Notes: generated by a model from the sequence alone, not told the origin. A stretch of DNA of 64,000 bases from Mucilaginibacter gossypiicola (GCF_900110105.1 NZ_FOCL01000003.1:682001-746000); one strand, 5' to 3'. Shown: positions 18,018 to 28,038, counted from the stretch's first letter. Numbers and translations are program-made.

Positions 18018-18099
18018 CGTCATTGCGAGGCACGAAGCAATCCCCGATTAGCCGGGCCGCCCTGTATAGTTCGCGATTGCTTCGTTCCTCGCAATGACG
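18018..18099. repeat. Long inverted repeat, CGTCATTGCGAGG family
   Basis: The outer arms CGTCATTGCGAGG and CCTCGCAATGACG pair exactly. An inner pair (ACGAAGCAATC with GATTGCTTCGT) extends the stem, and a GC-rich loop joins them. It is a stand-alone intergenic element just downstream of the GH35 start region and just past the GH89 stop. Elements of this sequence are common between Bacteroidota genes, from memory. Confidence 0.85.
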
Positions 18100-18115
18100 T
18101 ATTTACTGAGTTTTC

Positions 18116-20314
18116 TTAGCGAGTCCCTAAAATCACCGCATTATACTTCACAAACAATTGCTTTGATTTTTCAACGGCATCACCCTTAGCAACATCAGTG
18201 TAGGCATTGTCATACTTGTTTACCCACTGCCACTCCCAATCTTTCACTTGCTTGTCAAAGGCATCGGCATTAAAATCAGTTTTGGCCGATAACGATTTGT
18301 CCAGCTGGTTAAAGAACATTGTCCAGCGTTGTTTATAATAGCCTTTTATCAGGCCTGCCCATTGACGGTTGGAATATTCCCTTAAACCGCTTTCCTTATC
18401 GCCCCACAGGGTAACCAGATCGCGGGCGTTAAATTCATACAGGTTTTTCTCTTTGTCGGTTATACCATTAGCCCTTGCTTCGTTGATCCATTTGCCTAAC
18501 AGGAAATCTTTTCGGGTACTTAGCAGGTCATCCATATCGTCCATTAGCTCCAGGAACTGGCTGCTGTACAGTTTAAACTGCTGCTGATCTTTATTTTGAT
18601 AAGCCTGTGCCATTTTCTGTTGCAGCGGACTCGCATAATTGGCCAATACCTGCCGGGTTACATCAACCAGGTCATATTGAAAGCCATCACTTTGTTTCAG
18701 GCTGTCGGCAGCGTTTACAAGCAAGCCCCAGGCTTTAACCAATTGCATCGGATCGTAATCCAATTTTGTTAACACCCTGTCGATATATTTTTTAAACGTT
18801 GGTCTTGCCACAATAATGGATTCAGGGCCACCCTCTGTTAAGCCACCTGAATAAACAGAATTTAACAGGACATGCCATGCCTCATTTGCCTGGCCGTTAA
18901 CCTGTCCGTAACGGCGTTGTGCATAGTTCGCAACCCATGCGTCAGCATCAATCGGGGTATCGCGCCAAACGTTTTCCAGCATCAGGGCAAACAGGGCGGG
19001 ATTTTGTTCGATACCTTCGGGCGTAACACCAATACCGCGCATATTTTTCGATTCAGGATCGTGCAGGGCGATGGCCGGATCAGCAGCTACGTGGCGCATA
19101 CGACCAAACAAGCTGATATTACCGCCAAAGTTTTGCAGCATACTCCAAATCCATGGTTTACCATAGTAAGCTTCCGTACGGTTCCAAACCGGGTGGGCAT
19201 CGCTGTACAAGTCAAGCACTATCATTTGCTCATTAGGCACGGCATTAAGCAAAGCTTTGATCTGCTGAGGCTGCCAGAATTTGTTATTGTAGTGGAACAT
19301 CCAGCCCTGCATCACCCAAATAGCTTTGGGATCGGCAGCAGCCATAGAGTTAAAAACCTTTTTGCTCATGCCATCCAAATAGGTTGAATCGTTGGCTGGC
19401 GGCACGTTTTCGTTAAAAGTATCGGCAGAGTACAGGTGATCGGTGCCAAATTCTTTTGTCTGCGCTTCTATATATTTTTTGCCGATGGTTTCAAATATCG
19501 GATCGTCGGGGTCAAGTATAAAAACATCGGGAAACCCGGCATCCCAGTTGGTTCTTTTAACCTTAGCACCGGGGAATTTATCTTTAAATGATGGCGGCAC
19601 GTGGCCGGTGAATGACGACAGAACAGGCGTCATCCCAAATGAGCGTTCACGCTCCAGGATCTTTTTTTGTAATGCTTTGTGTGAGTCCATCCAATGCTGC
19701 GGCAGCGGACCGCCCCAGGCATCAATATTCCCCATCCAAAACCATGAAAAATAAGCAGGACCGCTAAAAAACTCATCCAGTTGTTTATCGGTGAAGCCCA
19801 TGTCTTTGTAAACGGTTTGCCAAACAGCTTCTTCGCCGGTTATGGCCAGCGGCATGTTGATACCGTTCAGGGCCATCCAGTCAATTTCTTTTTGCCAGCG
19901 GGTCCAGTCCCACCAGGCCATGGTATAATTAAAGGTGCAGTAATTTAAATAGTAGCGATATTGATAAGGTGTAGTTTTATGGATAAGGCCTTTAACTGCA
20001 GGCAAAGTAGCAGGCAAATTAAGGTTGGTGCCATTCCAGCCGATATCGCAAAAGCAATAATTTTTAAGATAGTAGTTTAATGCGGACGCCACCGACAAGC
20101 CATTATTACCTCTGAGCACAATTTTACCATTACGGCTTTCCAGCTCAAATACATCTTTACCGTTCTGTTGCGGGACAGATTCGACAGTAAATACGTTACC
20201 CCTGCCAGGGATTACCCTTTCAATAAAATCATAAGAGGCTTTTTGATCAACCTGGGCACCGGCTTTAAAGCCAAATGCAATAATAGCAGCTACAACAAGT
20301 AAACACTTTCTCAT
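18116..20314 (-). CDS. GH89 alpha-N-acetylglucosaminidase (NAGLU-like)
   Basis: 732 residues from the ATG at 20314; a TTG directly before it is also in frame. A signal peptide (CLLVVAAIIAFGFKAGA) is followed by a small N-terminal domain and the GH89 barrel (YYLNYCTFNYTMAWWDW, MALNGINMPLAITGEE). The two catalytic glutamates of human NAGLU are matched in context: Glu302 in DTFNEN and Glu433 in GVTPEGIEQNP. The enzyme releases terminal alpha-linked GlcNAc, for example from heparan sulfate ends or GlcNAc-alpha-1,4-Gal of mucins. It follows SusD after a hairpin that may reduce read-through. Confidence 0.94.
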   Translation of the reverse strand: MRKCLLVVAAIIAFGFKAGAQVDQKASYDFIERVIPGRGNVFTVESVPQQNGKDVFELESRNGKIVLRGNNGLSVASALNYYLKNYCFCDIGWNGTNLNLPATLPAVKGLIHKTTPYQYRYYLNYCTFNYTMAWWDWTRWQKEIDWMALNGINMPLAITGEEAVWQTVYKDMGFTDKQLDEFFSGPAYFSWFWMGNIDAWGGPLPQHWMDSHKALQKKILERERSFGMTPVLSSFTGHVPPSFKDKFPGAKVKRTNWDAGFPDVFILDPDDPIFETIGKKYIEAQTKEFGTDHLYSADTFNENVPPANDSTYLDGMSKKVFNSMAAADPKAIWVMQGWMFHYNNKFWQPQQIKALLNAVPNEQMIVLDLYSDAHPVWNRTEAYYGKPWIWSMLQNFGGNISLFGRMRHVAADPAIALHDPESKNMRGIGVTPEGIEQNPALFALMLENVWRDTPIDADAWVANYAQRRYGQVNGQANEAWHVLLNSVYSGGLTEGGPESIIVARPTFKKYIDRVLTKLDYDPMQLVKAWGLLVNAADSLKQSDGFQYDLVDVTRQVLANYASPLQQKMAQAYQNKDQQQFKLYSSQFLELMDDMDDLLSTRKDFLLGKWINEARANGITDKEKNLYEFNARDLVTLWGDKESGLREYSNRQWAGLIKGYYKQRWTMFFNQLDKSLSAKTDFNADAFDKQVKDWEWQWVNKYDNAYTDVAKGDAVEKSKQLFVKYNAVILGTR

Positions 20315-20341
20315 CAATAGATAATTAAACGCTGAAAATAA

Positions 20342-20378
20342 ATACCGGCAACAGAAGGCTCCCCTCTGCTGCCGGTAT
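20342..20378 (-). terminator. Hairpin between SusD and GH89, possible attenuator
   Basis: ATACCGGCAACAGAAGG pairs imperfectly with CCTCTGCTGCCGGTAT. On the minus strand the stem is followed by TATTTATTTT. It lies in the 74-base gap after SusD, so it may let the transporter genes be made in excess of the enzymes. Confidence 0.55.
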
Positions 20379-20388
20379 GAGGATATTA

Positions 20389-21867
20389 TTATTTAAAATT
20401 AGGGTTTTGTACCAACACGCCTTTACTCTTATCAATCTCAACCTGCGGTATCGGGAAGTAGTAGTTTTTAGGGCGCACAAAGGTTACCGTTTTATTTTGA
20501 TCAAGTGGAGCTTTGGAAACGGCAAGGTTATAAATAGCCGCAATATCAACGATGTTCTTTTTGTCCCAACGCATCAAATCCTGGTGGCGTTGGTCTTCAC
20601 CGGCCAGCTCAACACGGCGTTCATGAATCAGCTCTTTCATGCCAGCTCCCGAAACCGGTTTTAATGAAGCCGATGCACGGTGCCTGATCTGGTTGATCAG
20701 CGCATCGCCTGCACCTGCACCTTGCGTACGGATCAATGCTTCGGCAACTAACAGGTAAATATCAGCCGAACGCATTAAAGGCACTGCATAACTATGGTCA
20801 ACACCGCCACCATCTGCCTGGGTATTAAATACAGCGTACTTTTTAAATGCATATCCGGTAGCAGAAAGATCGGCAGTAAAGGTTGTTAAACCGTTGCCAT
20901 CACCCAGATCTACCTTATCACCAACGCTTAACAATGTTGCAGCTTTACGCGGATCACCTGCTTCAAACTCATCGGCAAGGCCCTGTAATGGCTGACTAAA
21001 ACCGTAACCTCCCCATGGACGCGGAATGTAATAAACGGTAAAGTCATTTTGAACCACATTTTGTACGGCCTGGATTGAGAAAAGCATTTCAGTACTGTTT
21101 TCATTTGCGCGGGTAAAATTATCAGTATAATTAGGCGCAAGTGCGTATGCCGGGTTTGAGATCACCTTTTGCCCGGTTGCGATGGCCTCAGGCAATTTTT
21201 CCCAATACATATAAAGCTTGGTCAATAAACCTAACGCTGTTCCTTTGCTTACACGACCGCGATCGGCAGCGCCGTAGCTTTCGGGCAGCAGGTCAACCGC
21301 TTTTAGCAAATCTGATTCTATCTGTTTACGTACCTCTTCGATAGGTGATTTCGGTACGTTGAAATTCAGCGATGTATAGTCAGCTTCAGTAATGATAGGC
21401 ACATCACCCTGAATGATCATCAAACGCCAGTAGCCAAAAGCCCTTAAAAAATAAGCCTCGCCCATACTGCGATTTTTCACATCGGCAGATATAGCGGTGA
21501 TTTTAGGAATATTAATAATACAGTTGGTAGCGCGGTTAATCTCCTCATAACGCCATTTCCATGGGTAACGGATAGCTGCGTTAGAGGCATCGTAGGTTAA
21601 GTTTTCGATAGCCTCGTCCTCACCATGGTCGCCCGAGCGCCAGTAATCGTCAGATGGGGTATCAAATGTTGACTCGGCGTGCCCTATGTAATCTTCCTCC
21701 GGTAAAATGCTGTAAATACCGGTTACTGCGTTAACAGCGTCTGTTTCGTTACGGAAATAATTGGCGGAGCTGTAAACACCTGTTTGCTTTAAATCAAGCG
21801 CTTTTTTACAGCCGCTGCCCATCAGGGCCAGTGACACAAGCGTATATATTAGTTTGTTTGATTTCAT
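20389..21867 (-). CDS. SusD/RagB-family glycan-binding lipoprotein
   Basis: 492 residues. The lipoprotein signal has Cys20 in LMGSGCKKALDL. The body shows the SusD TPR-like scaffold: NYFRNETDAVNAVTGIYS near the N-terminus, MGEAYFLRAFGYWRLM, and a C-terminal ERRVELAGEDQRHQDLMRW followed by PIPQVEIDKS. By family it is anchored on the outside of the outer membrane and hands oligosaccharide to its SusC partner, which ends eight bases upstream. Length and motif order are normal. Confidence 0.95.
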   Translation of the reverse strand: MKSNKLIYTLVSLALMGSGCKKALDLKQTGVYSSANYFRNETDAVNAVTGIYSILPEEDYIGHAESTFDTPSDDYWRSGDHGEDEAIENLTYDASNAAIRYPWKWRYEEINRATNCIINIPKITAISADVKNRSMGEAYFLRAFGYWRLMIIQGDVPIITEADYTSLNFNVPKSPIEEVRKQIESDLLKAVDLLPESYGAADRGRVSKGTALGLLTKLYMYWEKLPEAIATGQKVISNPAYALAPNYTDNFTRANENSTEMLFSIQAVQNVVQNDFTVYYIPRPWGGYGFSQPLQGLADEFEAGDPRKAATLLSVGDKVDLGDGNGLTTFTADLSATGYAFKKYAVFNTQADGGGVDHSYAVPLMRSADIYLLVAEALIRTQGAGAGDALINQIRHRASASLKPVSGAGMKELIHERRVELAGEDQRHQDLMRWDKKNIVDIAAIYNLAVSKAPLDQNKTVTFVRPKNYYFPIPQVEIDKSKGVLVQNPNFK

Positions 21868-21874
21868 GATGATG

Positions 21875-24800
21875 TTATAATTTAACTGTTACACCAAATG
21901 TTATTATCCTCACCGATGGGTATTGAGCTACGTCAACCCCTCTTTGCAAATTACCGTTGGTATAACCCAACTCAGGCGTATAACCTTTGTAGCCGGTTAT
22001 GAAAAACAGATTTTGGCCCGATGCATATAGTCTTACGCTTTTTAACGTGGCCTTTTTAGCCCAACTCACAGGAAGGGTGTAGCCTAAAGTGGCATTTTTT
22101 AGGCTCACATAACTTCCACTTTCAACAAACAGATCAGATGTACGGTAGTTATCATTGGCACGATCAAGCGATAAGCGAGGGATGGTGTTGCTGGTACCCG
22201 GACCTGTCCAACGGCCTAAAGTTTCGGCATAAAGGTTAAACGGATAAGTTGGGTCGATACCCTGCATCCTGTCGGCATTGTAAAGGCTCACGCCGAATAC
22301 ACCGGTAAAGTTTGCCGAAAAATCAAAGCCTTTGTACGATACACTGCCCTGTAAACCGGCAGTAACATTAGGGTTGGGATTACCCAGGTTAGTACGGTCG
22401 TTACCGTCAATCAGGCCATCGCCGTTCAGGTCAAGGAAACGAACGTCACCAGGTCTGATACTACTTTTACGCGAGTCATTTTTCAACGCCGGGTCGTTAT
22501 CGATATCGGCTTGTGTTTGGTACAAACCATTGGTTTTCCAACCGTAAAATGAAGCTATTGGCTGGCCCTGATAAGTGCGGGAAATTTCCTGACTTGAACG
22601 GCCGTAAACAGTTGCGCCTACAAATGTCCCCTCGCCGTTAAGTTTGGTTACCTTGTTTTTAATGAAAGAAGCATTGGCACCAACTGAATATTTCACCTTA
22701 TTCCCACCATGATAATTAACCTCAACCTCTACGCCATGATTGTTCATGGTACCAATATTTTGCAAAGGGATACCTACCGAACCCGCGGAGCCTACAACGG
22801 GAGGCGCCAAAAGCATATCCTTGGTATTTTTATTAAACCAGGCTAATGTAGTGGTTAACTGATTATTTAAAAAGCCTGCATCTAAACTGACATTGGTCAT
22901 AGCTGTACGTTCCCAGGCAATGTCAAGATTGGCAAGCTGCGAAACTGCCGCACCTGTATAACCAACGCCACCAAAAGTGTAGCCATTGTTTTCATAAGTA
23001 CTGCCCAGTTTTATTAAACTGGCATATTGAAATGTAGTTATATTTTGATTGCCAAGTTCACCATAGCCACCCGATAATTTAAGGTTACTTATCCAGCTTA
23101 TGTTTTTAATGAATTGTTCGTTAGATAGCCTCCAACCCAAAGAGAATGCAGGGAAGTAACCCCATCTTTTTGAAGGTGCAAACCTGGAAGAACCGTCTGC
23201 GCGAAAAGTCAGAGTGGCCAGGAACCTTCCATCATAATCGTAAAACATCCTTCCGAATGCTGATTGTAACGACCACTGATCGGGTATCACGCTATTGTTA
23301 AACTGGCTATTACCGGTGCCAAGCACACGCTGATCTACCGAAGTATCATCGTACCCAATCCTCCATGCGCTAAAGCCGTAGGTTTTATAATTTTGGTATG
23401 AATAACCGCCTGTAAAAGTTACATGGCTTTTACCAAACACTTTATCATAAGTCAGGAAAGACTCAAGTAATTGTGATGATGTTTCACCTTCGTTTTGGGT
23501 TAGCTGCGAGGTGGTATTTTGCCTGGCCTGGTTAACATCGGCTATACTAAAATTGTAGACACGGTTTAATGTACCGTCATAAGCGTAGTTAACACGAAGT
23601 TTTAGCTCTTTTAGGAACGAGATTTCGGCAAAAGCGTTGGCCAGTGCACGGTATTTTTTATTAAACCTGTCTGCTTCCTGTATGGTAGCATAAGGGCTGT
23701 TGATATCCCCTAACTGGTTAGCGAAAGCTTTGGAAGTACCATAGGTGCCATCAGGATTAACCAACGGTATTGCAGGGTTAAAGCGTAGTGCAGAGAAAAT
23801 TAAACCCGTTTGCGAGTTGTTATTATCAAACCCAACATTGTTTGCATAGCTTAACTGGATATTTTCACCCAATTTCAACCATTCGGTTACTTTATGCTCT
23901 GAATTAAAACGGGTGCTAAAGCGTTTAAAATTAGTTTTATCAATTATACCGTCGTCGTTATAAACCGAGGTGGACCAATAATAGTTGGATACATCATTTC
24001 CACCCTGCAGGTTAACATCGCCATTAATTACATGGCCCGTTTTCATGATAGCACGCTGCCAGTCGGTTCTTTGAGTGGCGTAATAGCTGTCGTTCCATGG
24101 TGCATCGATAGCAACTCCATCATTGGTGTAGCGTTCCCTTTTCAATGAATACAAATCGGGTGCGGTTAACAGTTTAAGATATTTGGTTGTATTAGAAAAA
24201 CCGTTGTAGAAATTGACAGTAGTAGCTAATTTCTGGTTATAAGTACCTCTTTTGGTGGTAACCAATACAACGCCGTTGGCAGCACGTGTACCGTAAATAG
24301 CCGCTGCCGATGCATCTTTCAATATATCAACCGAAGCAATATCGTTGGGGTTGATATCGCTTAAGGCGTCAGGGTCGCTGGTAGGCACACCATCAACAAC
24401 AATAAGCGGGTTGGCATCGTTTAACGTACCGGTACCACGGATACGGATACTTGAAGCAGCACCCGGCGAACCATCGTTGCGTACAATGTTTACACCAGCC
24501 GCACGGCCGTCCAGGGCCTGAGTTGCTGAAGCTACAGGAAGGTTTTGAATATCTGTACCTTTTACACTCGCTACAGAGCCGGTAACATCTATCTTTTTAG
24601 TGGTACCGTAACCTACTACTACAACTTCGGTCAAGGCAGATGGCAGGGCCACCAAAGTGATATTTAAAGTTTGGCTTCCTGTTATGGTTACTATCTTTTT
24701 TTCAAAACCAATGTAGGATATCTCCAATACGCCATTTATAGGGGCATCAATACTGAAATTTCCATTCGCATCGGTTGTTGTTCCCTGATTTGTTCCTTGT

Positions 24801-25243
24801 AAGCGAATGTTTACCCCAATAAGCGGCTCGCCTTTGGCATCAACAACCTTGCCCTTTACAAGGGCTATACTTTTGGTCTCCTCCTGGTTGGCAATGATCA
24901 CTACATGGTCATCATTCATCTTATAAGAAAGCTTATCATCAATGATGGCTGCAAGCAATTCATCAATGGTTGCATCTTTTACGTCAAGGTCAACCTTGCC
25001 CAGCTTTTTGATGGAAGCATAGTTATAGAAGAAGCGGTAATCGCTTTGTTTTTGAATTTTTGTAAGGATACTGCTTACTTCGGCCTGCTTTAAGCTAAGC
25101 GTAAATTTCTGCTGTGAGTACACTTTTGCAGAAACTTGTACACAGGTAGCCAGGACAAATAAAAATACTGCTTTCATCAGCAAAATAACTTTGAGACATA
25201 CGGGGGCGCCACGAAGCGGAAACACCCTTCTTGTTTTTTTCAT
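21875..25243 (-). CDS. SusC/RagA-type TonB-dependent receptor with STN domain
   Basis: About 1122 residues from the ATG at 25243 (MKKTRRVFPLR); an in-frame ATG at 25276 would add 11. Order: signal peptide (MKAVFLFVLATCVQVSAKVYS), STN domain (FTLSLKQAEVSSILTKIQKQSD), carboxypeptidase-D-like domain (LVKGKVVDAKGEPLIGV), VVVGYGTTKK, plug with NPLIVVDGVPTSDPDALSDIN, and a beta-barrel ending VTVKL. The STN domain and the FecR gene directly upstream point to sigma/anti-sigma control by substrate. With SusD it should import the oligosaccharide trimmed by the GH89, GH35 and GH92 enzymes of the same unit. Confidence 0.95.
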   Translation of the reverse strand: MKKTRRVFPLRGAPVCLKVILLMKAVFLFVLATCVQVSAKVYSQQKFTLSLKQAEVSSILTKIQKQSDYRFFYNYASIKKLGKVDLDVKDATIDELLAAIIDDKLSYKMNDDHVVIIANQEETKSIALVKGKVVDAKGEPLIGVNIRLQGTNQGTTTDANGNFSIDAPINGVLEISYIGFEKKIVTITGSQTLNITLVALPSALTEVVVVGYGTTKKIDVTGSVASVKGTDIQNLPVASATQALDGRAAGVNIVRNDGSPGAASSIRIRGTGTLNDANPLIVVDGVPTSDPDALSDINPNDIASVDILKDASAAAIYGTRAANGVVLVTTKRGTYNQKLATTVNFYNGFSNTTKYLKLLTAPDLYSLKRERYTNDGVAIDAPWNDSYYATQRTDWQRAIMKTGHVINGDVNLQGGNDVSNYYWSTSVYNDDGIIDKTNFKRFSTRFNSEHKVTEWLKLGENIQLSYANNVGFDNNNSQTGLIFSALRFNPAIPLVNPDGTYGTSKAFANQLGDINSPYATIQEADRFNKKYRALANAFAEISFLKELKLRVNYAYDGTLNRVYNFSIADVNQARQNTTSQLTQNEGETSSQLLESFLTYDKVFGKSHVTFTGGYSYQNYKTYGFSAWRIGYDDTSVDQRVLGTGNSQFNNSVIPDQWSLQSAFGRMFYDYDGRFLATLTFRADGSSRFAPSKRWGYFPAFSLGWRLSNEQFIKNISWISNLKLSGGYGELGNQNITTFQYASLIKLGSTYENNGYTFGGVGYTGAAVSQLANLDIAWERTAMTNVSLDAGFLNNQLTTTLAWFNKNTKDMLLAPPVVGSAGSVGIPLQNIGTMNNHGVEVEVNYHGGNKVKYSVGANASFIKNKVTKLNGEGTFVGATVYGRSSQEISRTYQGQPIASFYGWKTNGLYQTQADIDNDPALKNDSRKSSIRPGDVRFLDLNGDGLIDGNDRTNLGNPNPNVTAGLQGSVSYKGFDFSANFTGVFGVSLYNADRMQGIDPTYPFNLYAETLGRWTGPGTSNTIPRLSLDRANDNYRTSDLFVESGSYVSLKNATLGYTLPVSWAKKATLKSVRLYASGQNLFFITGYKGYTPELGYTNGNLQRGVDVAQYPSVRIITFGVTVKL

Positions 25244-25438
25244 TACATTTGTTTTGAAAATAAATGGATGGAGCAAGTGCTGTTTTACAATTGCTTACTC
25301 CGTTAATAAAATCCTATTTGTTTGCGGGGAGGAGTGGCAGCTCTTCCCTTGTTTACTTGCGGATGTTCAGGAATCTGATAGGTAAGTTTTCAATATCATA
25401 AGCTGTTGGTTAATGGGTTAGTTAGTTTATTTTGATTT

Positions 25439-26506
25439 CTATTTTTCTTTTTTCGACAGGTACACCGTTTGCCCATCCACTCTGAATTTGAATGGCGTAG
25501 TCAGTTCGATAATGCCCAAAGCCTCCTTCAACGTCTCTTTATCAAGCAAACCGCTAATTTGTTCGCTGCGGAGCGCCTGATCTTCAAACACAACCTGCAC
25601 ATTGTATTTGCGTTCAATTTGTGCAGCCACGTCTTCAAACATCTCGTTGGTGAACAGAATTCGGTTATCAACCCAGGCTGTTTCTTTTACTTCATCAGGC
25701 TTAACATCCGGTAACTCGGTTACCTGGTATTCAATCTTTCCCTCTTTGGGTTTTATACTTTTGGGCTCACGGTTATTAATAACAATCAGCTTTTCATTAG
25801 GCAACAGAATGATCTTTTTCTCCGGATTGTTTTTTAGTTCAACCTGTACTTTACCTTTTAACAAGGTAGTTTCTACCGTTTTATCGTTATTAAAAGCTTT
25901 TACGTTAAAAACCGTTCCCAATACCTTTACAACAAGCCTGGCTGTATGTACCAAAAAAGGTTTCTTAGCATTTTTAGTTACTTCAAAAAAACCCTCGCCG
26001 GTAAGGCTTACGTCCCTTGTGTTTTTTTCAAAAGCCTCGGGATACGAAAACGTACTGCCTGCATTCAGGGTAACCTGCGTTCCGTCGGGTAATTTGAGCT
26101 TTTGGGTTTTACCGTAAGGCACATGAATTTCATGTAATATATTTTCGGCTGTGAGGCTATCCTGTTGCGCTGTTTTCTTATAAAATAAAGCTCCCGCCGC
26201 AATAAATATCAATACTGCGGCAGCAACCCATTGCCACCTGAACATTGGCCTAACTTTAACTTCATTTACCGTATTTTCGTTCGAACTTTTAATCCGGTTC
26301 CAAATCTCTTCCAGGTTTCCGTTGATATCTTCAGGCTTGACCTCTGCCGGTTCGGGATCATTTCCTTTTAATGCGTTAGTAACCTGGTATGTTTTTTTAT
26401 AGTTGGGAAATTGTTCAAGAAACACGTCGAGTTCGGCCAATTCTTCAGCACTGGCAGTTTTGCCCATACTTTTAGCCATTAACTCAATAAACCTGGATTT
26501 GCTCAT
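25439..26506 (-). CDS. FecR-family anti-sigma factor
   Basis: 355 residues from the ATG at 26506 (MSKSRFIELMAKSMGKT). The frame is open for another 51 codons upstream, but that stretch is not FecR-like. Layout: cytoplasmic sigma-binding part (1-88), membrane segment at about 91-109 (WQWVAAAVLIFIAAGALFY), periplasmic FecR domain (IHVPYGKTQKLKLPDGTQVTLNAGSTF, GEGFFEV) and a DUF4974-like C-terminus. It should hold the ECF sigma at 28039-28578 inactive until the SusC STN domain signals. The sigma gene is about 1.5 kb away, beyond a plus-strand serine hydrolase gene. Confidence 0.93.
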   Translation of the reverse strand: MSKSRFIELMAKSMGKTASAEELAELDVFLEQFPNYKKTYQVTNALKGNDPEPAEVKPEDINGNLEEIWNRIKSSNENTVNEVKVRPMFRWQWVAAAVLIFIAAGALFYKKTAQQDSLTAENILHEIHVPYGKTQKLKLPDGTQVTLNAGSTFSYPEAFEKNTRDVSLTGEGFFEVTKNAKKPFLVHTARLVVKVLGTVFNVKAFNNDKTVETTLLKGKVQVELKNNPEKKIILLPNEKLIVINNREPKSIKPKEGKIEYQVTELPDVKPDEVKETAWVDNRILFTNEMFEDVAAQIERKYNVQVVFEDQALRSEQISGLLDKETLKEALGIIELTTPFKFRVDGQTVYLSKKEK

Positions 26507-26715
26507 AGTAATTGGTATTCTGCTTAAAGGACACCGCTCCTCCGGGTTTTTCCTAAAAGAAATTAAAATATTTTTTTGAGGAGACGGCTGTTGTGAAGTA
26601 ACGCAATGATAACAGGCTACAGGCCAATCTGCATCTATCCAAAAGCCCCCTTTTACCATATCTTTTTTTGTAACTTGTTCGGATAATCTCTCGTCTCACA
26701 ACTAAATCTTAGTGT

Positions 26716-28005
26716 ATGAAATATTTCCTTTTGCTTGTAAGCTTCTTACTGATACCTTTTTTGAGCAATGCCCAGATTGATCGTGCGCGGCTTGATAGCC
26801 TGTTCCTGTATCTTACAACCAACGATCTTGCCATTGGAAGTATGACCATTAGCCAAAATGGACAAGTAATCTATCAACGCTCTTTGGGTAAAGATCAAAA
26901 TCCGACGACAGAATATAGGATTGGGTCCATCACCAAAATGTTTACGGCAGTACTTACATATCAATTGATTGATGAACACCGATTGGCACTAACAGATTCA
27001 CTGGGCCGCTTCTTCCCGGATCTGCCAAACGCAGGCCATATCACTGTTGCCGAACTGTTAGGGCACCGTAGCGGCCTGGCCAGCTTTACAAACAATACGG
27101 ATTTTGATACATGGAAAGACCAGCCTCATACACAAGCAGAATTGCTTGCGATGATCAAAAAACAAAAGCCAGATTTTGAGCCGGATGCGAAGGCAGATTA
27201 CAACAATTCCAATTATTTACTTTTAGGCTATATAGTTGAAAAAATTTACGGCAAACCCTATAAAACGGTAGTTACCGAAAAAATTATTCACCCTCTTAAA
27301 TTAAAACAAACCTATTACGGTGAAAAGGCTGGGTTTGCCAAAGGCGAGGCTATTTCTTACAAATATTTCGATAGCGGCTGGAAGCAGGATCGTGCAGTTT
27401 ACCTCGATAATTTCGCAGGGGCCGGCGCACTTATTTCTACTCCTCAAGACCTATGCACGTTCATAAGCGCATTGTTTAAAGGCAAACTAATCAGTACCGG
27501 TAGCCTCAATTTGATGAAAACAATGCGCGACGGTTACGGAAAGGGCATGTTTCCATATGGATCTGCGGCATATCCCGGTTTTGGCCATAACGGAAAAACA
27601 GAAGGATTTGGTAGTTCTGTTCAATACTATCCGGCATCGGACCTGGCTATCGCTTACTGCACCAACGGCGAGGTATTCCCCAAAGGCCGTATCCTCGACC
27701 ATATTTTTAAAGCTTGTTTCCATATTGCGGATACGCTGGAAACTTTTAATCCTGTTAAGGCAGATAGCGTTCACTTAGCAAACTTTACAGGAAAGTACAG
27801 CGCATCTTCAGGGATAGAGATAACTAACAGGGTGGCAAACGGCACGTTGGTAAGTTCTGTAAAAGGCAAAGACTTTGAACTCACCCCAATCTCACCTAAT
27901 GAATTCTGGAATAAACCATTTGGCTTTTTCTTTTATTTTGACAACAACGGCAAACGACTATTACTACAGGACGTGGACGATACATATGAACTGAAACGTC
28001 AGTAA
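26716..28005 (+). CDS. Secreted serine hydrolase, beta-lactamase/PBP4* family
   Basis: 429 residues with a signal peptide (FLLLVSFLLIPFLSNAQ). The penicillin-binding/class C fold motifs are present: SxxK at 71-74 (Ser-Ile-Thr-Lys in YRIGSITKMF), YxN at 162-164 (DYNNSNY) and a late HNG motif (FGHNGKTEGFGS). The last 90 residues form a separate small domain, as in many periplasmic esterase-like members. The reaction could be peptidase, esterase or beta-lactamase-like. It sits on the opposite strand between a FecR gene and its sigma gene, and nothing links it directly to glycan use. Confidence 0.88.
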   Translation: MKYFLLLVSFLLIPFLSNAQIDRARLDSLFLYLTTNDLAIGSMTISQNGQVIYQRSLGKDQNPTTEYRIGSITKMFTAVLTYQLIDEHRLALTDSLGRFFPDLPNAGHITVAELLGHRSGLASFTNNTDFDTWKDQPHTQAELLAMIKKQKPDFEPDAKADYNNSNYLLLGYIVEKIYGKPYKTVVTEKIIHPLKLKQTYYGEKAGFAKGEAISYKYFDSGWKQDRAVYLDNFAGAGALISTPQDLCTFISALFKGKLISTGSLNLMKTMRDGYGKGMFPYGSAAYPGFGHNGKTEGFGSSVQYYPASDLAIAYCTNGEVFPKGRILDHIFKACFHIADTLETFNPVKADSVHLANFTGKYSASSGIEITNRVANGTLVSSVKGKDFELTPISPNEFWNKPFGFFFYFDNNGKRLLLQDVDDTYELKRQ

Positions 28006-28038
28006 CGAGGCATTGCAAACAGTATCGAAAATTTGATG

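Noticed and set aside
25439..26659. The 51-codon upstream extension of the FecR frame as part of the protein.
   Set aside because: It is not FecR-like (many Cys, Pro and Trp), while the ATG at 26506 gives the usual FecR N-terminus.
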